64,000 nt of DNA, taken from the NCBI GenBank assembly GCA_023395555.1, contig JAEWYQ010000048.1:101627-165626 (forward strand), written 5' to 3'. Shown here one piece after another: positions 1 to 8,858 of this stretch (position 1 is its first letter; each line of letters starts with the position of its first letter). The position numbers were made by a program, and so were the translations under genes. The DNA is from Bacillota bacterium. GTDB lineage: Bacteria; Bacillota; Clostridia; Lachnospirales; Lachnospiraceae. Below the pieces are notes generated by a model. It saw nothing but the letters and a program-made list of their open reading frames with translations, searched no databases and was not told the DNA's origin.

Positions 1-422
1 CAAGTCTGCTGTCCATGCCCTATTTGGGATATTGCGGCTGTGAGGATGAAGTATATTTGAATACAAGAAAATATATCCTGTCCAAGGAAAATCCCTACTA
101 TGCTGAAGGGGTTTATGCCGAAGGAGTAGGAAGCCCTCATACTCCCGAGGGATTTGTATGGCATATCGGTATTACCATGCAGGCATTAACCTCCGCCGAT
201 CCCAAAGAAGTTTTAGAGTGCGTCGAGATGCTTACCCGGACCCATGCGGGAACGAATTACATGCATGAATCCTTTGATCCGGATTCTCCTGAAGTATTTA
301 CCAGGGAATGGTTTGCGTGGGCGAATTCCCTGTTCGCAGAATTAATGGATAAGTTGTATAGGGAAGGTTTTTTTGAAGATGAATTATGTCGGGAAAAGGA
401 GCTGGAGAAATGTTGTTCTTAG
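1..422 (+). CDS. GH125 exo-alpha-1,6-mannosidase, C-terminal part
   Basis: Only the C-terminal ~140 residues lie in the window; the frame is open back to base 3, so the gene starts upstream. The visible SLLSMPYLGY, HTPEGF, HESFDPD and FTREWFAWANSLFAEL segments are typical of the C-terminal half of family GH125 (formerly DUF1237), (alpha/alpha)6 exo-acting alpha-1,6-mannosidases that release mannose from N-glycan or mannan cores. No signal peptide can be judged. The stop overlaps the ribosome site and first codons of the GH38 gene that follows, so the two are translationally coupled. Its role beside GH38 and GH76 is trimming alpha-1,6-mannan backbone pieces, probably in the cytoplasm. Family call is firm; substrate is inferred. 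Confidence 0.88.
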   Translation, partial: SLLSMPYLGYCGCEDEVYLNTRKYILSKENPYYAEGVYAEGVGSPHTPEGFVWHIGITMQALTSADPKEVLECVEMLTRTHAGTNYMHESFDPDSPEVFTREWFAWANSLFAELMDKLYREGFFEDELCREKELEKCCS

Positions 423-3400
423 AAGAAAGAATAGGGAAACTGCTCTCGGAACTGGAGAGGTATATTATCAGCAATGAGATTTCATTGCAGGAGTATGAGG
501 CGGCCGGACTGTCGGAACCAATCCATGATGTTACGGATGATTCTCTGAGATGGCATAAGGTGGGCGGATCCGTCCGGTGCGGAGGAGAAGGAAAGTACGA
601 TTACTACAGAACCAGATTTACGGTTCCGGAAGAAATGGCAGGGAAGGTGATGATTTACTGGTGGAAAACCCACAGAGGCACCCGGCAGGATACCACGAAT
701 CCCCAATGCCGTTGTTATATCAACGGACAGTTCGTACAGGGGCTGGATGACAATCACGAAAGAATTATTTTAACGGATCATGGGGTTCCTGGAACGGAAT
801 ATGAGATCTGTCTGAGGGTGTACACCGGGCAGGAATATTTCTGGTCTTCCCTGGATTCCTCTATCGCAGTTCTGGAGACAGAGACGGAGAAGCTTTATTA
901 TGATCTGAAAGTGCCCTATGAAGCAGCCAGACTCTTAAAGAAAGAGGATGATGATTACATAACTATAATCAGGTGTCTGAATGATGCGGTGAACCTTCTT
1001 GATTTCCGTCAGGGATATTCGGAGGAATTCCGTCAATCGGTGAGAGAGGCGGAGCAGTATATCCAGGAGGAATTTTATCAAAAGAAATGCCATAATAACG
1101 GACCGGTTGTATATTGCGTCGGCCATACTCATATTGATATTGCCTGGCTGTGGACAATTAAGGTGGCCAAGGATAAGGCGGTTCGAAGCTTCGGTACGGT
1201 GATTGAATTCATGAAGCGGTATCCGGAATACAAATTTATGTCCAGCCAGCCGCACCTATATAAAGCAATTAAGGAGATGCAGCCGGATTTATATGAAGAG
1301 ATCAAGGAGAGAATCCGCAGCGGACAGTGGGAAGCGGAAGGAGGTATGTTTGTAGAAGCGGATTGTAATCTTCCCAACGGTGAATCCCTGATCCGTCAGA
1401 TTGTAAAAGGAAAGCAGTTCTTCCGCCGGGAGTTTGGCGTGGATAATAAAGTACTCTGGCTTCCGGATGTCTTCGGATATTCTGCGGCGCTCCCCCAGAT
1501 CATGAAAGAATGCGGTCTTAAGTATTTCATGACGACAAAAATCAGCTGGAATGAGATGAATAAGATGCCCTATGACTCCTTTTGGTGGAAAGGAATTGAT
1601 GGGACAGAGGTCTTGACTCATTTTATCCCTTCCAGTGATTATGACAGATTGCAAGTCAGTGATAACCGCTTTACCACCTACAATGCCATGCTGGAGCCAA
1701 AGCAGGTAAAAGGAGCGTGGAGCCGTTATCAGCAAAAGGATAAAAATCAAGAGGTGCTCATGGCTTATGGTTTTGGTGACGGAGGAGGCGGCCCGACCAA
1801 GAATATGCTGGAACACCAGAGGCGTCTGGAAAAGGGTATTCCAGGGTGTCCGGTGACGAAAACAGCTACCAGCCGGGAGTTTTTTGAAAAGCTGGAGGAA
1901 GCCGGCACAAAAGCGAAATTCCCCAGATGGGACGGTGAGCTGTATCTGGAATATCACCGCGGAACCTATACCTCCATGGGAAGAAATAAGAAATTCAACC
2001 GGAAAGCAGAAGTGCTTCTTCAAAATCTTGAATTAACAGGCTTCACAACAAAGCTTCTGATGGGCAGCACTTATCCGAAGAAGGAGCTGGAGGGGCTGTG
2101 GGAGACCTTGCTGAGAAACCAATTCCATGATATTTTGCCGGGCTCCTCCATTCTTGAGGTATATCAGGATTCGAAGAAGGAATATGACGGCCTTCTTGCA
2201 GAAGGAAGAAAGCTGCTGAAGGAACGTCTGGAACAGGTGACGGAAGCAGTCCAGGTTCCTGCCGGCAGTGTGATAGTGTATAACATGAATGGTTTCCGAT
2301 CCTCGGGATATGCGGTTGTCATGGCAGAGGAGAATCTGGAAGGCTGTTATATCCTGGATGAGGAACAGAGCTATCCGCTGCAAAAGGTCGGCGACATGGA
2401 ATACCTGGTAAAAGCGGATGAGATCCCTGCCATGGGTTATAAGGCGTTCCAACTGGTTCGGGATAAGAAGGCGCCGGAGAACCAGGTGTCCGTAAGCAGA
2501 GAATGCCTGGAGAATCGTTATATCCGTATTTTATTTAATGAAAAGGGATACATGGTATCTATTTACGATAAGCAGGCGGACAGGGAGATTTTGCAAAAGG
2601 ATAAGCCGGGGAATGTTTTGATGACCTATGAGGATATTCCCCATAACTGGGATGCCTGGGATATCAATAATTATTATACGGAGAAATCCTGGGAGATAGG
2701 GGATGTATCAGAAATTCAAATCGAGGAAGGAGTTCACCGCTGCGGGATTGTCATTAAGCGGAATTATCTTCAGTCCACGATTGTACAGAGAATTTACCTC
2801 TATCAGGATAGCCCGGTGGTTGAAGTGAAGAATGAGATTGACTGGAAAGAAAGCCATCTTCTTTTGAAGGCGCTGTTTCCGGTGGATATACACAGCTCCG
2901 AAGCGACCTTTGATATCCAGTATGGTAATGTAAAGCGCCCCACTCATTACAATACCTCGTGGGATTATGCCAAATTTGAGGTTTGCCATCATAAATGGTT
3001 GGACATATCCGAAGATGATTATGGGGTAAGTATAATCAATGACTGCAAATATGGGTGTAATGTCCATGAGGGGATCATTGGCTTGTCCCTGATCAAATCC
3101 GCTACTTCGCCGAATCCGGAGGCGGATAAGGAATACCATGAATTCACCTATGGAATTTATCCTCATAGGGGAGACTGGAAGAAAGCTAATGTGGCAAAAG
3201 AGGCATACCAACTCAATAATCCCCTGTTTGGTTGCGTGAAAGAAACGGAGGGCGGGAGCCTGCCCGGTAATTATGGCATATGTTCCGTAGATACGGATAA
3301 TGTCATGGTGGAATTGGTGAAAGAACCGGAGGATGGACAGGATAATGCTATTATTATCCGTTTGTATGAATATTTTAACCGAAGAACCAGGGTGAAGCTC

Positions 3401-3541
3401 CAGTTTTCCCATCCCGTGGCGGAGGCTGTGGATTGCAATATGCTGGAGGAGAAGAAAGCCTGCCTGGAGATTAGGGACAATGAAGTGATCTTTGAGATTA
3501 TGCCTTATGAAATAAAAACCATTCGTATTATTAAAGAATAA
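410..3541 (+). CDS. GH38 alpha-mannosidase
   Basis: A 1043-residue family GH38 alpha-mannosidase. The zinc-binding HTHIDIAWLW motif is near residue 239, the nucleophile aspartate in WLPDVFGYS near residue 353, and the second zinc-ligand motif RNQFHD near residue 573; the long C-terminal beta-sandwich half is complete, and the length is usual for bacterial GH38. An in-frame ATG at 386 exists, but ATG 410 has AAAGGAG eight bases upstream and is preferred. There is no signal peptide, so it should act in the cytoplasm, removing alpha-1,2/1,3/1,6-linked mannose side chains from imported oligosaccharides. It follows GH125 with overlapping ends, so both belong to one transcript. Linkage specificity cannot be read from sequence. 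Confidence 0.93.
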   Translation: MLFLEERIGKLLSELERYIISNEISLQEYEAAGLSEPIHDVTDDSLRWHKVGGSVRCGGEGKYDYYRTRFTVPEEMAGKVMIYWWKTHRGTRQDTTNPQCRCYINGQFVQGLDDNHERIILTDHGVPGTEYEICLRVYTGQEYFWSSLDSSIAVLETETEKLYYDLKVPYEAARLLKKEDDDYITIIRCLNDAVNLLDFRQGYSEEFRQSVREAEQYIQEEFYQKKCHNNGPVVYCVGHTHIDIAWLWTIKVAKDKAVRSFGTVIEFMKRYPEYKFMSSQPHLYKAIKEMQPDLYEEIKERIRSGQWEAEGGMFVEADCNLPNGESLIRQIVKGKQFFRREFGVDNKVLWLPDVFGYSAALPQIMKECGLKYFMTTKISWNEMNKMPYDSFWWKGIDGTEVLTHFIPSSDYDRLQVSDNRFTTYNAMLEPKQVKGAWSRYQQKDKNQEVLMAYGFGDGGGGPTKNMLEHQRRLEKGIPGCPVTKTATSREFFEKLEEAGTKAKFPRWDGELYLEYHRGTYTSMGRNKKFNRKAEVLLQNLELTGFTTKLLMGSTYPKKELEGLWETLLRNQFHDILPGSSILEVYQDSKKEYDGLLAEGRKLLKERLEQVTEAVQVPAGSVIVYNMNGFRSSGYAVVMAEENLEGCYILDEEQSYPLQKVGDMEYLVKADEIPAMGYKAFQLVRDKKAPENQVSVSRECLENRYIRILFNEKGYMVSIYDKQADREILQKDKPGNVLMTYEDIPHNWDAWDINNYYTEKSWEIGDVSEIQIEEGVHRCGIVIKRNYLQSTIVQRIYLYQDSPVVEVKNEIDWKESHLLLKALFPVDIHSSEATFDIQYGNVKRPTHYNTSWDYAKFEVCHHKWLDISEDDYGVSIINDCKYGCNVHEGIIGLSLIKSATSPNPEADKEYHEFTYGIYPHRGDWKKANVAKEAYQLNNPLFGCVKETEGGSLPGNYGICSVDTDNVMVELVKEPEDGQDNAIIIRLYEYFNRRTRVKLQFSHPVAEAVDCNMLEEKKACLEIRDNEVIFEIMPYEIKTIRIIKE

Positions 3542-3572
3542 AAACGGAATGAATAGAAATACAACATAAAAT

Positions 3573-3627
3573 AGAGATTGGTATATCAAATGTTACAAAT
3601 TAAAAACCATTTGAAATACCAGTCTCT
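3573..3627. terminator. Long hairpin after the GH38 gene
   Basis: A 20-base arm (3573-3592) and a 20-base arm (3608-3627) form a hairpin with one mismatch and one G-U pair around a 15-base loop. It lies 30 bases after the GH38 stop. It lacks a good T-tract, so it may be a weak terminator or a 3'-end stabilising structure. It separates the GH125-GH38 transcript from the promoter at 3748. Confidence 0.55.
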
Positions 3628-3747
3628 ATTTGTGAAAAAGTTTACCATAAAAAGACCGGATCATGAAAATGGTTTGTATATTAATAACATAAAAATAACT
3701 GTAAAAAATATATATAAAAAATATTATGTGATTTATAACGAAATGAA

Positions 3748-3776
3748 TTGACATATCATAGAATGGTATGTATAAT
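3748..3776 (+). promoter_or_regulatory. Consensus sigma-A promoter of the mannan operon
   Basis: TTGACA at 3748-3753, exactly 17 bases, then TATAAT at 3771-3776: a perfect vegetative promoter, about 90 bases upstream of the secreted GH76 gene. The spacer carries a palindrome, CATATCAT-aga-ATGGTATG (3752-3770). Such a strong core promoter is likely kept silent by a repressor, which fits the GntR-LacI regulator encoded at the end of the locus. Confidence 0.8.
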
Positions 3777-3789
3777 ATATATATCATTA
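3771..3789 (+). promoter_or_regulatory. Candidate operator shared with the regulator gene
   Basis: TATAATATATATATCATTA here matches 18 of 19 bases of TATAATGTATATATCATTA in front of the GntR-LacI regulator (22569-22587, minus strand). The regulator copy has TAATG-N7-CATTA symmetry. In both places the element includes a TATAAT -10 box. This suggests one repressor acting on both promoters and controlling itself. AT-rich chance similarity is the alternative. Confidence 0.5.
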
Positions 3790-3865
3790 TAAAAGGGTGG
3801 CGGCATCAGAACATTGCTGAGCGCACTTCCAATAACTTTATTCCAGCCTGTTTAGGAGACACGAA

Positions 3866-6046
3866 ATGATGAAAAAGAAGAAATTGGTTATTGGTATGGC
3901 TATTGTCGTAATTGTTATAATTGCCGTGGTTTTGGCTGTGAGTTCCGCCAATAGCAGATCCACAGGCAGCAATAGCACGGACAAAGCTTTGATTAAGCCG
4001 ATCAATGCTTTTCAAAGAATTCCAATTGAGAGTTTCAATGAAAGGGAAGGCGTGATTGTGGAAGACTGCTCGGAGGATAACAGCCAGAGTATCGGCGGCG
4101 TCAGAGACGGTCATTATACGGCATATTATAATGTCGATTTCGGTGAGGAAGGGGCTTATAAAGCTGTTTTTCGCGCAGCGGCCATGATGGCCGGGGGCGA
4201 TATTGAGATTCGTCTGGATGGGATTGACGGTGAGCTGATCGGAACCTGCAAGGTTGCCACAACCGGGCCCAATTGGGAAACCTGGGTTAATGCCGGCTGT
4301 GATATACTGCCGACAACCGGAGTTCATGATGTTTATCTGATTTACCGAGGGGAAGATTATCTGTTTAATATTAATTGGTTTCGGTTTGCCAAAGACAATG
4401 GCAAGGGGATGAGGAGCGTTGCTTTGAGCAATTACTCACCCAGGGTTGGGGATCAGATGACGGCCACCATCTCCCCTGCCAATGCCATTGTGTCATATGA
4501 ATGGCTTGTAGAGGAAGAGGTCGTAAGCATTGCCGAGCATTACATAATACAGCCAAGGGACATGGGGAAGACCCTGCAGGTCCGATTGAAGGGACTGGGA
4601 TATACCACGGGTGAGCTGGTAAGTGAAGCTACCCGCCAGATACTGTCCGTTGATTATGAATTTAATGTGGAAGAGGCTGCTTATGAAAGCTTTTCCAGCT
4701 TTATTGACGAGTATTATTACAGTAAAATGAATAAATTTGGTTTGTTCCTGGGAACGGAATTCTGGGATCAGGCGGAGATATATGAGATCGTAATCGATGC
4801 TTACGAGAACACGGGGGACCCCAGATACAGGGATATGATATATGATATCTTTCGGGGATTTAAGCTGCATAATGGGGAGAACTGGGCGCACAATGAATAC
4901 AATGATGATATTATGTGGATGGTGATTGCCTGTTCCAGAGCCTATTTGCTCACTGGAGACCCGGTATTTGCGGAAATTGCCCGGAGCCATTTTGATCTGG
5001 TATGGGACAGGGGCTGGAGCGATGATTTGGGCGGCGGGATTTGGTGGCGTACTGACAACCAGACCAAGAATTCCTGTATTAATGGCCCGGCAGTCATAGC
5101 GGCCTGTCTTCTGGCCGAAGCCCTGGGAGAAGATGCTTATTATGATAAAGCGGTGCAGATTATGGACTGGCAGGCAGAGCACCTGTACGATGCTGCTTCA
5201 GGTCAAGTGTATGATGCATACGATATTCATGGTTCAAAGAACCACTGGGCTTCTACCTATAACCAGGGAACCTTTATCGGAGCCAATATGCTGCTGTACG
5301 AACACACCCGGGATGAGCTGTATTATAACCGTGCCCGGTTGGCAGCCGATTATACCATCAACACCATGTATCAGGGCGGAGTTATGAATAATGAAGACAG
5401 CAGCGGAGATTTAATTGGGTTTAAAGGGATTCTCTGCCGCTGGATCTACCGGTTTGCCGTAAGATACAATCAGACAGATATTCTGGAATGGCTGAAGTAT
5501 AACGGAGCCGTTGCATGGAACAACAGGAATAAAGCCGGTCTTATCTGGACGACCTGGAATGCAAAAACCAGCGATAAGGTTAAATATGATGTATTCGGAG
5601 CATCCTCGGCAGTTTCGCTTTTAAATAACAGCAGGACTAAGACAAGCGCAATGCTGGATGGATCTCAGCGAATTGAGATAGAAGCCTTTGATACCTGCAA
5701 AGGTATCGTAACAAAAGAGTGCTCCGAAGGGGGCAAGAGTGTGGCCGGTATCCGGAACAATGATTATACCGTGTATTACAATGTGGACTTCAAAGAGGGA
5801 GGCTTTACAAAAGCGTCTTTTCGGGCGGCCTCAGCGCGGCAGGGCGGAACCATAGAGATCCGCCTGGGAGGAGTGGACGGCAAGATCCTTGGAAGCTGTG
5901 AGATCAATACCACCGGAGGGTGGGATGTTTGGGAAACGTTTACTTGTGATGTAACAGATGTCAGCGGTATCCAGGAATTATATCTGGTATACAAAGGCAG
6001 CGATGATGATCTGTTTAATCTAAATTGGTTTGAATTAGTCCGGTAA
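3866..6046 (+). CDS. Membrane-anchored CBM6-Ig-GH76-CBM6 endo-alpha-1,6-mannanase
   Basis: A 726-residue extracellular enzyme. Residues 6-28 are a hydrophobic signal or anchor. A CBM6-like beta-sandwich (about 48-175, ending LFNINWFRF) is followed by an Ig-like module (about 180-265), a GH76 (alpha/alpha)6 catalytic domain (about 270-585) and a second CBM6 (about 597-726, ending LFNLNWFEL). The adjacent catalytic aspartates of GH76 are visible as YNDDIMW, Asp347-Asp348. GH76 enzymes cut the alpha-1,6-mannose backbone of yeast mannan inside the chain. AGGAG at 3854-3858 supports the ATG at 3866. It is the first gene after the strong promoter at 3748. Whether the N-terminus is cleaved or keeps the protein on the membrane is unclear. 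Confidence 0.9.
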   Translation: MMKKKKLVIGMAIVVIVIIAVVLAVSSANSRSTGSNSTDKALIKPINAFQRIPIESFNEREGVIVEDCSEDNSQSIGGVRDGHYTAYYNVDFGEEGAYKAVFRAAAMMAGGDIEIRLDGIDGELIGTCKVATTGPNWETWVNAGCDILPTTGVHDVYLIYRGEDYLFNINWFRFAKDNGKGMRSVALSNYSPRVGDQMTATISPANAIVSYEWLVEEEVVSIAEHYIIQPRDMGKTLQVRLKGLGYTTGELVSEATRQILSVDYEFNVEEAAYESFSSFIDEYYYSKMNKFGLFLGTEFWDQAEIYEIVIDAYENTGDPRYRDMIYDIFRGFKLHNGENWAHNEYNDDIMWMVIACSRAYLLTGDPVFAEIARSHFDLVWDRGWSDDLGGGIWWRTDNQTKNSCINGPAVIAACLLAEALGEDAYYDKAVQIMDWQAEHLYDAASGQVYDAYDIHGSKNHWASTYNQGTFIGANMLLYEHTRDELYYNRARLAADYTINTMYQGGVMNNEDSSGDLIGFKGILCRWIYRFAVRYNQTDILEWLKYNGAVAWNNRNKAGLIWTTWNAKTSDKVKYDVFGASSAVSLLNNSRTKTSAMLDGSQRIEIEAFDTCKGIVTKECSEGGKSVAGIRNNDYTVYYNVDFKEGGFTKASFRAASARQGGTIEIRLGGVDGKILGSCEINTTGGWDVWETFTCDVTDVSGIQELYLVYKGSDDDLFNLNWFELVR

Positions 6047-6086
6047 GGAACAAATTCAGCCGCAAAAAAAGAAAGGGAGAATAGGT

Positions 6087-7175
6087 ATGAGGATGGCAGT
6101 GAAGAAAAAAATTGGCGCTTTATTGATTTGCTTACTGGTATTTGGTTTGATTGGATGCGCTAAAGATACCGGTAAAGAGCCGGTGGACAGCAATGCCGTA
6201 TTAGACGATAATACAGGTGATGCAGTACAGGATGAAACACCGGCAGAGGAAGCGCCGGAAGAGGAGGCTCCGGCAGAGGAGACACCCGCAGAAGAAACAC
6301 CCGCGGATGCTGAGGCTGAACCGGAAGAGGAGCCGGAAGCAGTGGTAAAAGAAAAGAATGCAAAAGATGTGATTAAATTTGCTGAAAATGATTTATTAGA
6401 AGGACTGGTAGTGGAAGACGGCTCCGATGAAGATGGGGGGCAGACAGTTGGCGGCGTTAATAACGGTGACTATATTGCTTTCTATCAGGTGAATTTCGGA
6501 AACGGCGGTTTTTCCAAGGCTTCCTTCCGGGCGGCCTCCTGGTATGAGGAAGGCGGAGAGGTTGAAATCCGTATCGGCGGCATTGAGGGTCAGCTGGTTG
6601 GAACCTGTCATATTCCGGGAACCGGTGATTGGAGCATCTGGCAGACCTTTGACTTTGAGGTGGCGGATCTGGCATCGATTGAAGGAATTCAGGACGTTTA
6701 TATGGTATTTACCAATGGCGGTGAATGGTTATTCAATCTTAACTGGTTCCAGTTTGCAAAAGGGCCCCATGATGCGGCAGCAGTCATTGAAGCAGAAGAT
6801 TATACGGACGGCTTTGATCTGGTTGTGGAAGCCAATTCCGACACGGAAGGCGCTATGGGAATCGGCGGCATTAACAACGGTGACTATACTGCGTATCATA
6901 TTAACTTCGGTGACGGCGGATATAATAAGGTGATCTTCAGAGTAGCTTCCTGGTACATGGAAGGCGGAGAGGTTGAGATCCGCTTGGGCGGCATTGACGG
7001 AGATCTGGTGGGAGTTTGTAAAGTGCCCGGTACCGGTGATTGGAATATATGGGATTCCGTTACCTGTGAAGTGGAAGGTCTTGCATCTCTCACAGGGGAA
7101 CAGCTGGTATATCTGGTATATACCAACGGAGGAGACTGGCTGTTTAATATGAACTGGTTCCAGTTTGAAAAATAA
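6087..7175 (+). CDS. Surface lipoprotein with two CBM6 domains
   Basis: A 362-residue lipoprotein: the signal peptide ends in a lipobox (LIGC), then an acidic Glu/Pro/Ala-rich linker with repeated PAEET units (about 45-95), then two CBM6-like domains in tandem (about 100-230 and 235-362), each with GGxNNGDYxAxxxxxF and a closing LFN(L/M)NWFQF. No catalytic domain is present. The two modules resemble each other and those of the GH76 protein upstream more than is expected by chance, so they probably arose by duplication within the locus. Likely role: hold mannan at the cell surface next to GH76 and the binding proteins, a Gram-positive counterpart to the surface glycan-binding proteins of Bacteroidetes. 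The role is inferred from architecture and position. Confidence 0.8.
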   Translation: MRMAVKKKIGALLICLLVFGLIGCAKDTGKEPVDSNAVLDDNTGDAVQDETPAEEAPEEEAPAEETPAEETPADAEAEPEEEPEAVVKEKNAKDVIKFAENDLLEGLVVEDGSDEDGGQTVGGVNNGDYIAFYQVNFGNGGFSKASFRAASWYEEGGEVEIRIGGIEGQLVGTCHIPGTGDWSIWQTFDFEVADLASIEGIQDVYMVFTNGGEWLFNLNWFQFAKGPHDAAAVIEAEDYTDGFDLVVEANSDTEGAMGIGGINNGDYTAYHINFGDGGYNKVIFRVASWYMEGGEVEIRLGGIDGDLVGVCKVPGTGDWNIWDSVTCEVEGLASLTGEQLVYLVYTNGGDWLFNMNWFQFEK

Positions 7176-7184
7176 AAAAGGGGG

Positions 7185-8708
7185 ATGAATAGGAAGATGA
7201 AGAAAATAATCAGCTTACTTTTAGTATTTGTCATGATATTAGGTCTGGCCGCCTGTTCTCAAGATGGAGATAAGGATAAGAAACCGGAGGCACCGGACCA
7301 GGTGACTGAGGCTCCCGGCAGTGAAGAGGTGACCCCCGATGCAGAGGGCGAAGGCGAGCCCGAGGATGATACGGATCTTAATGCACCTCCGGTAGTGGAT
7401 CTGGACGGTTATGAATTTGTGGTGGCAGATGTGAATGAGAACCGTTGGTTTCCCAAGGAAGGAAGCTCCGAAGTCGCCAACGCCATTATTGAAAGAGTAA
7501 AATGGGTTGAAGACACCTATAATTGCAAGATTACATACAGAAATCATAATGAAACAGAGTTTTCCGATGCGGTATTATCCGGTGATAAATATGCGGATAT
7601 TATCATCTGCCCCACCTGGGAGATCGGAAGACATGTAAACGGCAAAAGGGTAATGGATATTACCAATGTTCCCGGCCTGGATTTTACAAAATCTTATTGG
7701 GTTGATTATAATAATATCCAGCTGCTTGCTTATGGGGACCGTATCTATGGAATGGGTGCTCCCTTTGCCAGCCAGAACGATGAAGTCTTCGTAATGTTCT
7801 TTAATAAAGCAATCATCGAGGAATTGAATCTGGAAAGCCCCTATGCTCTGGTTGAAAGAGGGGAATGGACCTTTGATAAATTCCTGGAATACCAGAGAGC
7901 GGCTGCGAAGGACCTGAACGGTGACGGCGTCATGGACGAGAATGACCGTTATGGACTTGCTACCGGTCATGACTGGGATGTCTCAGTAGTTTTATATCTG
8001 GCTTCCGGTAATAAAGTCATTAAGCAGGAAGCGGACGGCTCCATTACCTTTGGCGTTAATACTCCCGAAGCCTTTGAGGCGATTAATACCATTAAGCAGA
8101 TGGTAGCAGTTGGCGATACCTTCTATCCGAAGCCGGAAGGCTCCGATATGGATGCCTATGTGGAAGCTTTTGTGGAAGGGAAATCACTTTTTTATACCTA
8201 TTCCAGAGGCAGAGGCGTGGCAGACAAGATTTATGAAATGGAGGATGACTTCGGTATTGTTCCCATTCCCATGGGCAACAACACCAATACCTATCAGTGC
8301 TGGGTAAGCCATGATGCGCCCAGTATGGCGGTGCCCATTACCAATCCGGATATCGAGAAGACGGGTATTGTGATCGAAGCATTGGCTTACGCGGCTCAGA
8401 AGGAGAATGATATTGCGTTTGAGGAGTATGTGCTTACAAAGCTGAGAGATGATGAATCTGCAGAAATTCTGAAGCAGGTAAACCAATATGCGGTATCCGA
8501 CCTTTGCTTCATCGGACAGCAGATGGTAGGCTCCATCTACTCCGGCTTAAATATTATTCCAAATACATGCTTTTATCAGCCGACGAACGAAGTAGCATCC
8601 ATGGTTGCCGAGGTTGAAATTGCGGTAGAAACAGGTATTGAAGAATTTGTTCAAAAGATGCAGGGCATCTATGAGGCTGAGACAGGAGAGACTGAGGCAG
8701 CAGAATAA
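7185..8708 (+). CDS. Sugar ABC transporter substrate-binding lipoprotein
   Basis: A ~505-residue family-1-type extracellular solute-binding protein. The signal peptide ends in LAAC (lipidated Cys), followed by an acidic Pro/Glu linker and a two-lobe binding fold with WTFDKFLEYQRAAAKDLNGDG, a segment typical of CUT1 sugar-binding proteins. ATG 7185 directly abuts a GGGGG tract, so the in-frame ATG 7197 (MKKIISLLL) may be the real start. It should capture mannooligosaccharides and hand them to one of the permease pairs downstream. Two hairpins after the stop may keep its mRNA more abundant than that of the next gene, as is common for binding proteins. Confidence 0.85.
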   Translation: MNRKMKKIISLLLVFVMILGLAACSQDGDKDKKPEAPDQVTEAPGSEEVTPDAEGEGEPEDDTDLNAPPVVDLDGYEFVVADVNENRWFPKEGSSEVANAIIERVKWVEDTYNCKITYRNHNETEFSDAVLSGDKYADIIICPTWEIGRHVNGKRVMDITNVPGLDFTKSYWVDYNNIQLLAYGDRIYGMGAPFASQNDEVFVMFFNKAIIEELNLESPYALVERGEWTFDKFLEYQRAAAKDLNGDGVMDENDRYGLATGHDWDVSVVLYLASGNKVIKQEADGSITFGVNTPEAFEAINTIKQMVAVGDTFYPKPEGSDMDAYVEAFVEGKSLFYTYSRGRGVADKIYEMEDDFGIVPIPMGNNTNTYQCWVSHDAPSMAVPITNPDIEKTGIVIEALAYAAQKENDIAFEEYVLTKLRDDESAEILKQVNQYAVSDLCFIGQQMVGSIYSGLNIIPNTCFYQPTNEVASMVAEVEIAVETGIEEFVQKMQGIYEAETGETEAAE

Positions 8709-8718
8709 ATTAATTGAA

Positions 8719-8828
8719 TGATTAAAGCGTCACAAGCTCCTTCGGTGCTTTAATCATCAAAATGAGGGATTCAAATCACTGATTTGTGAGGCGCGGGCCT
8801 CAGTCATATTGAGAGGTTTGAATCCCTC
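8719..8828 (+). promoter_or_regulatory. Multi-hairpin spacer between two binding-protein genes
   Basis: Three nested or adjacent perfect stems fill the gap. TGATTAAAGC (8719-8728) pairs with GCTTTAATCA (8747-8756). GAGGGATTCAAA (8764-8775) pairs with TTTGAATCCCTC (8817-8828) and encloses TGAGGC-gcgg-GCCTCA (8787-8802). There is no T-tract, so complete termination is unlikely; partial termination or mRNA stabilisation between the two genes is more probable. I do not recognise a riboswitch class. Confidence 0.6.
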
Positions 8829-8858
8829 TCCTTGAGTTGGCAGGCATTGAAGAAAGGC

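Noticed and set aside
5133..5387. 84-codon plus-strand frame within the GH76 gene
   Set aside because: Out-of-frame shadow without ribosome site or domain.
8832..8858. TTG start for the binding-protein fusion
   Set aside because: It follows directly on a hairpin arm and has no ribosome site; ATG 8859 or 8871 is more plausible.
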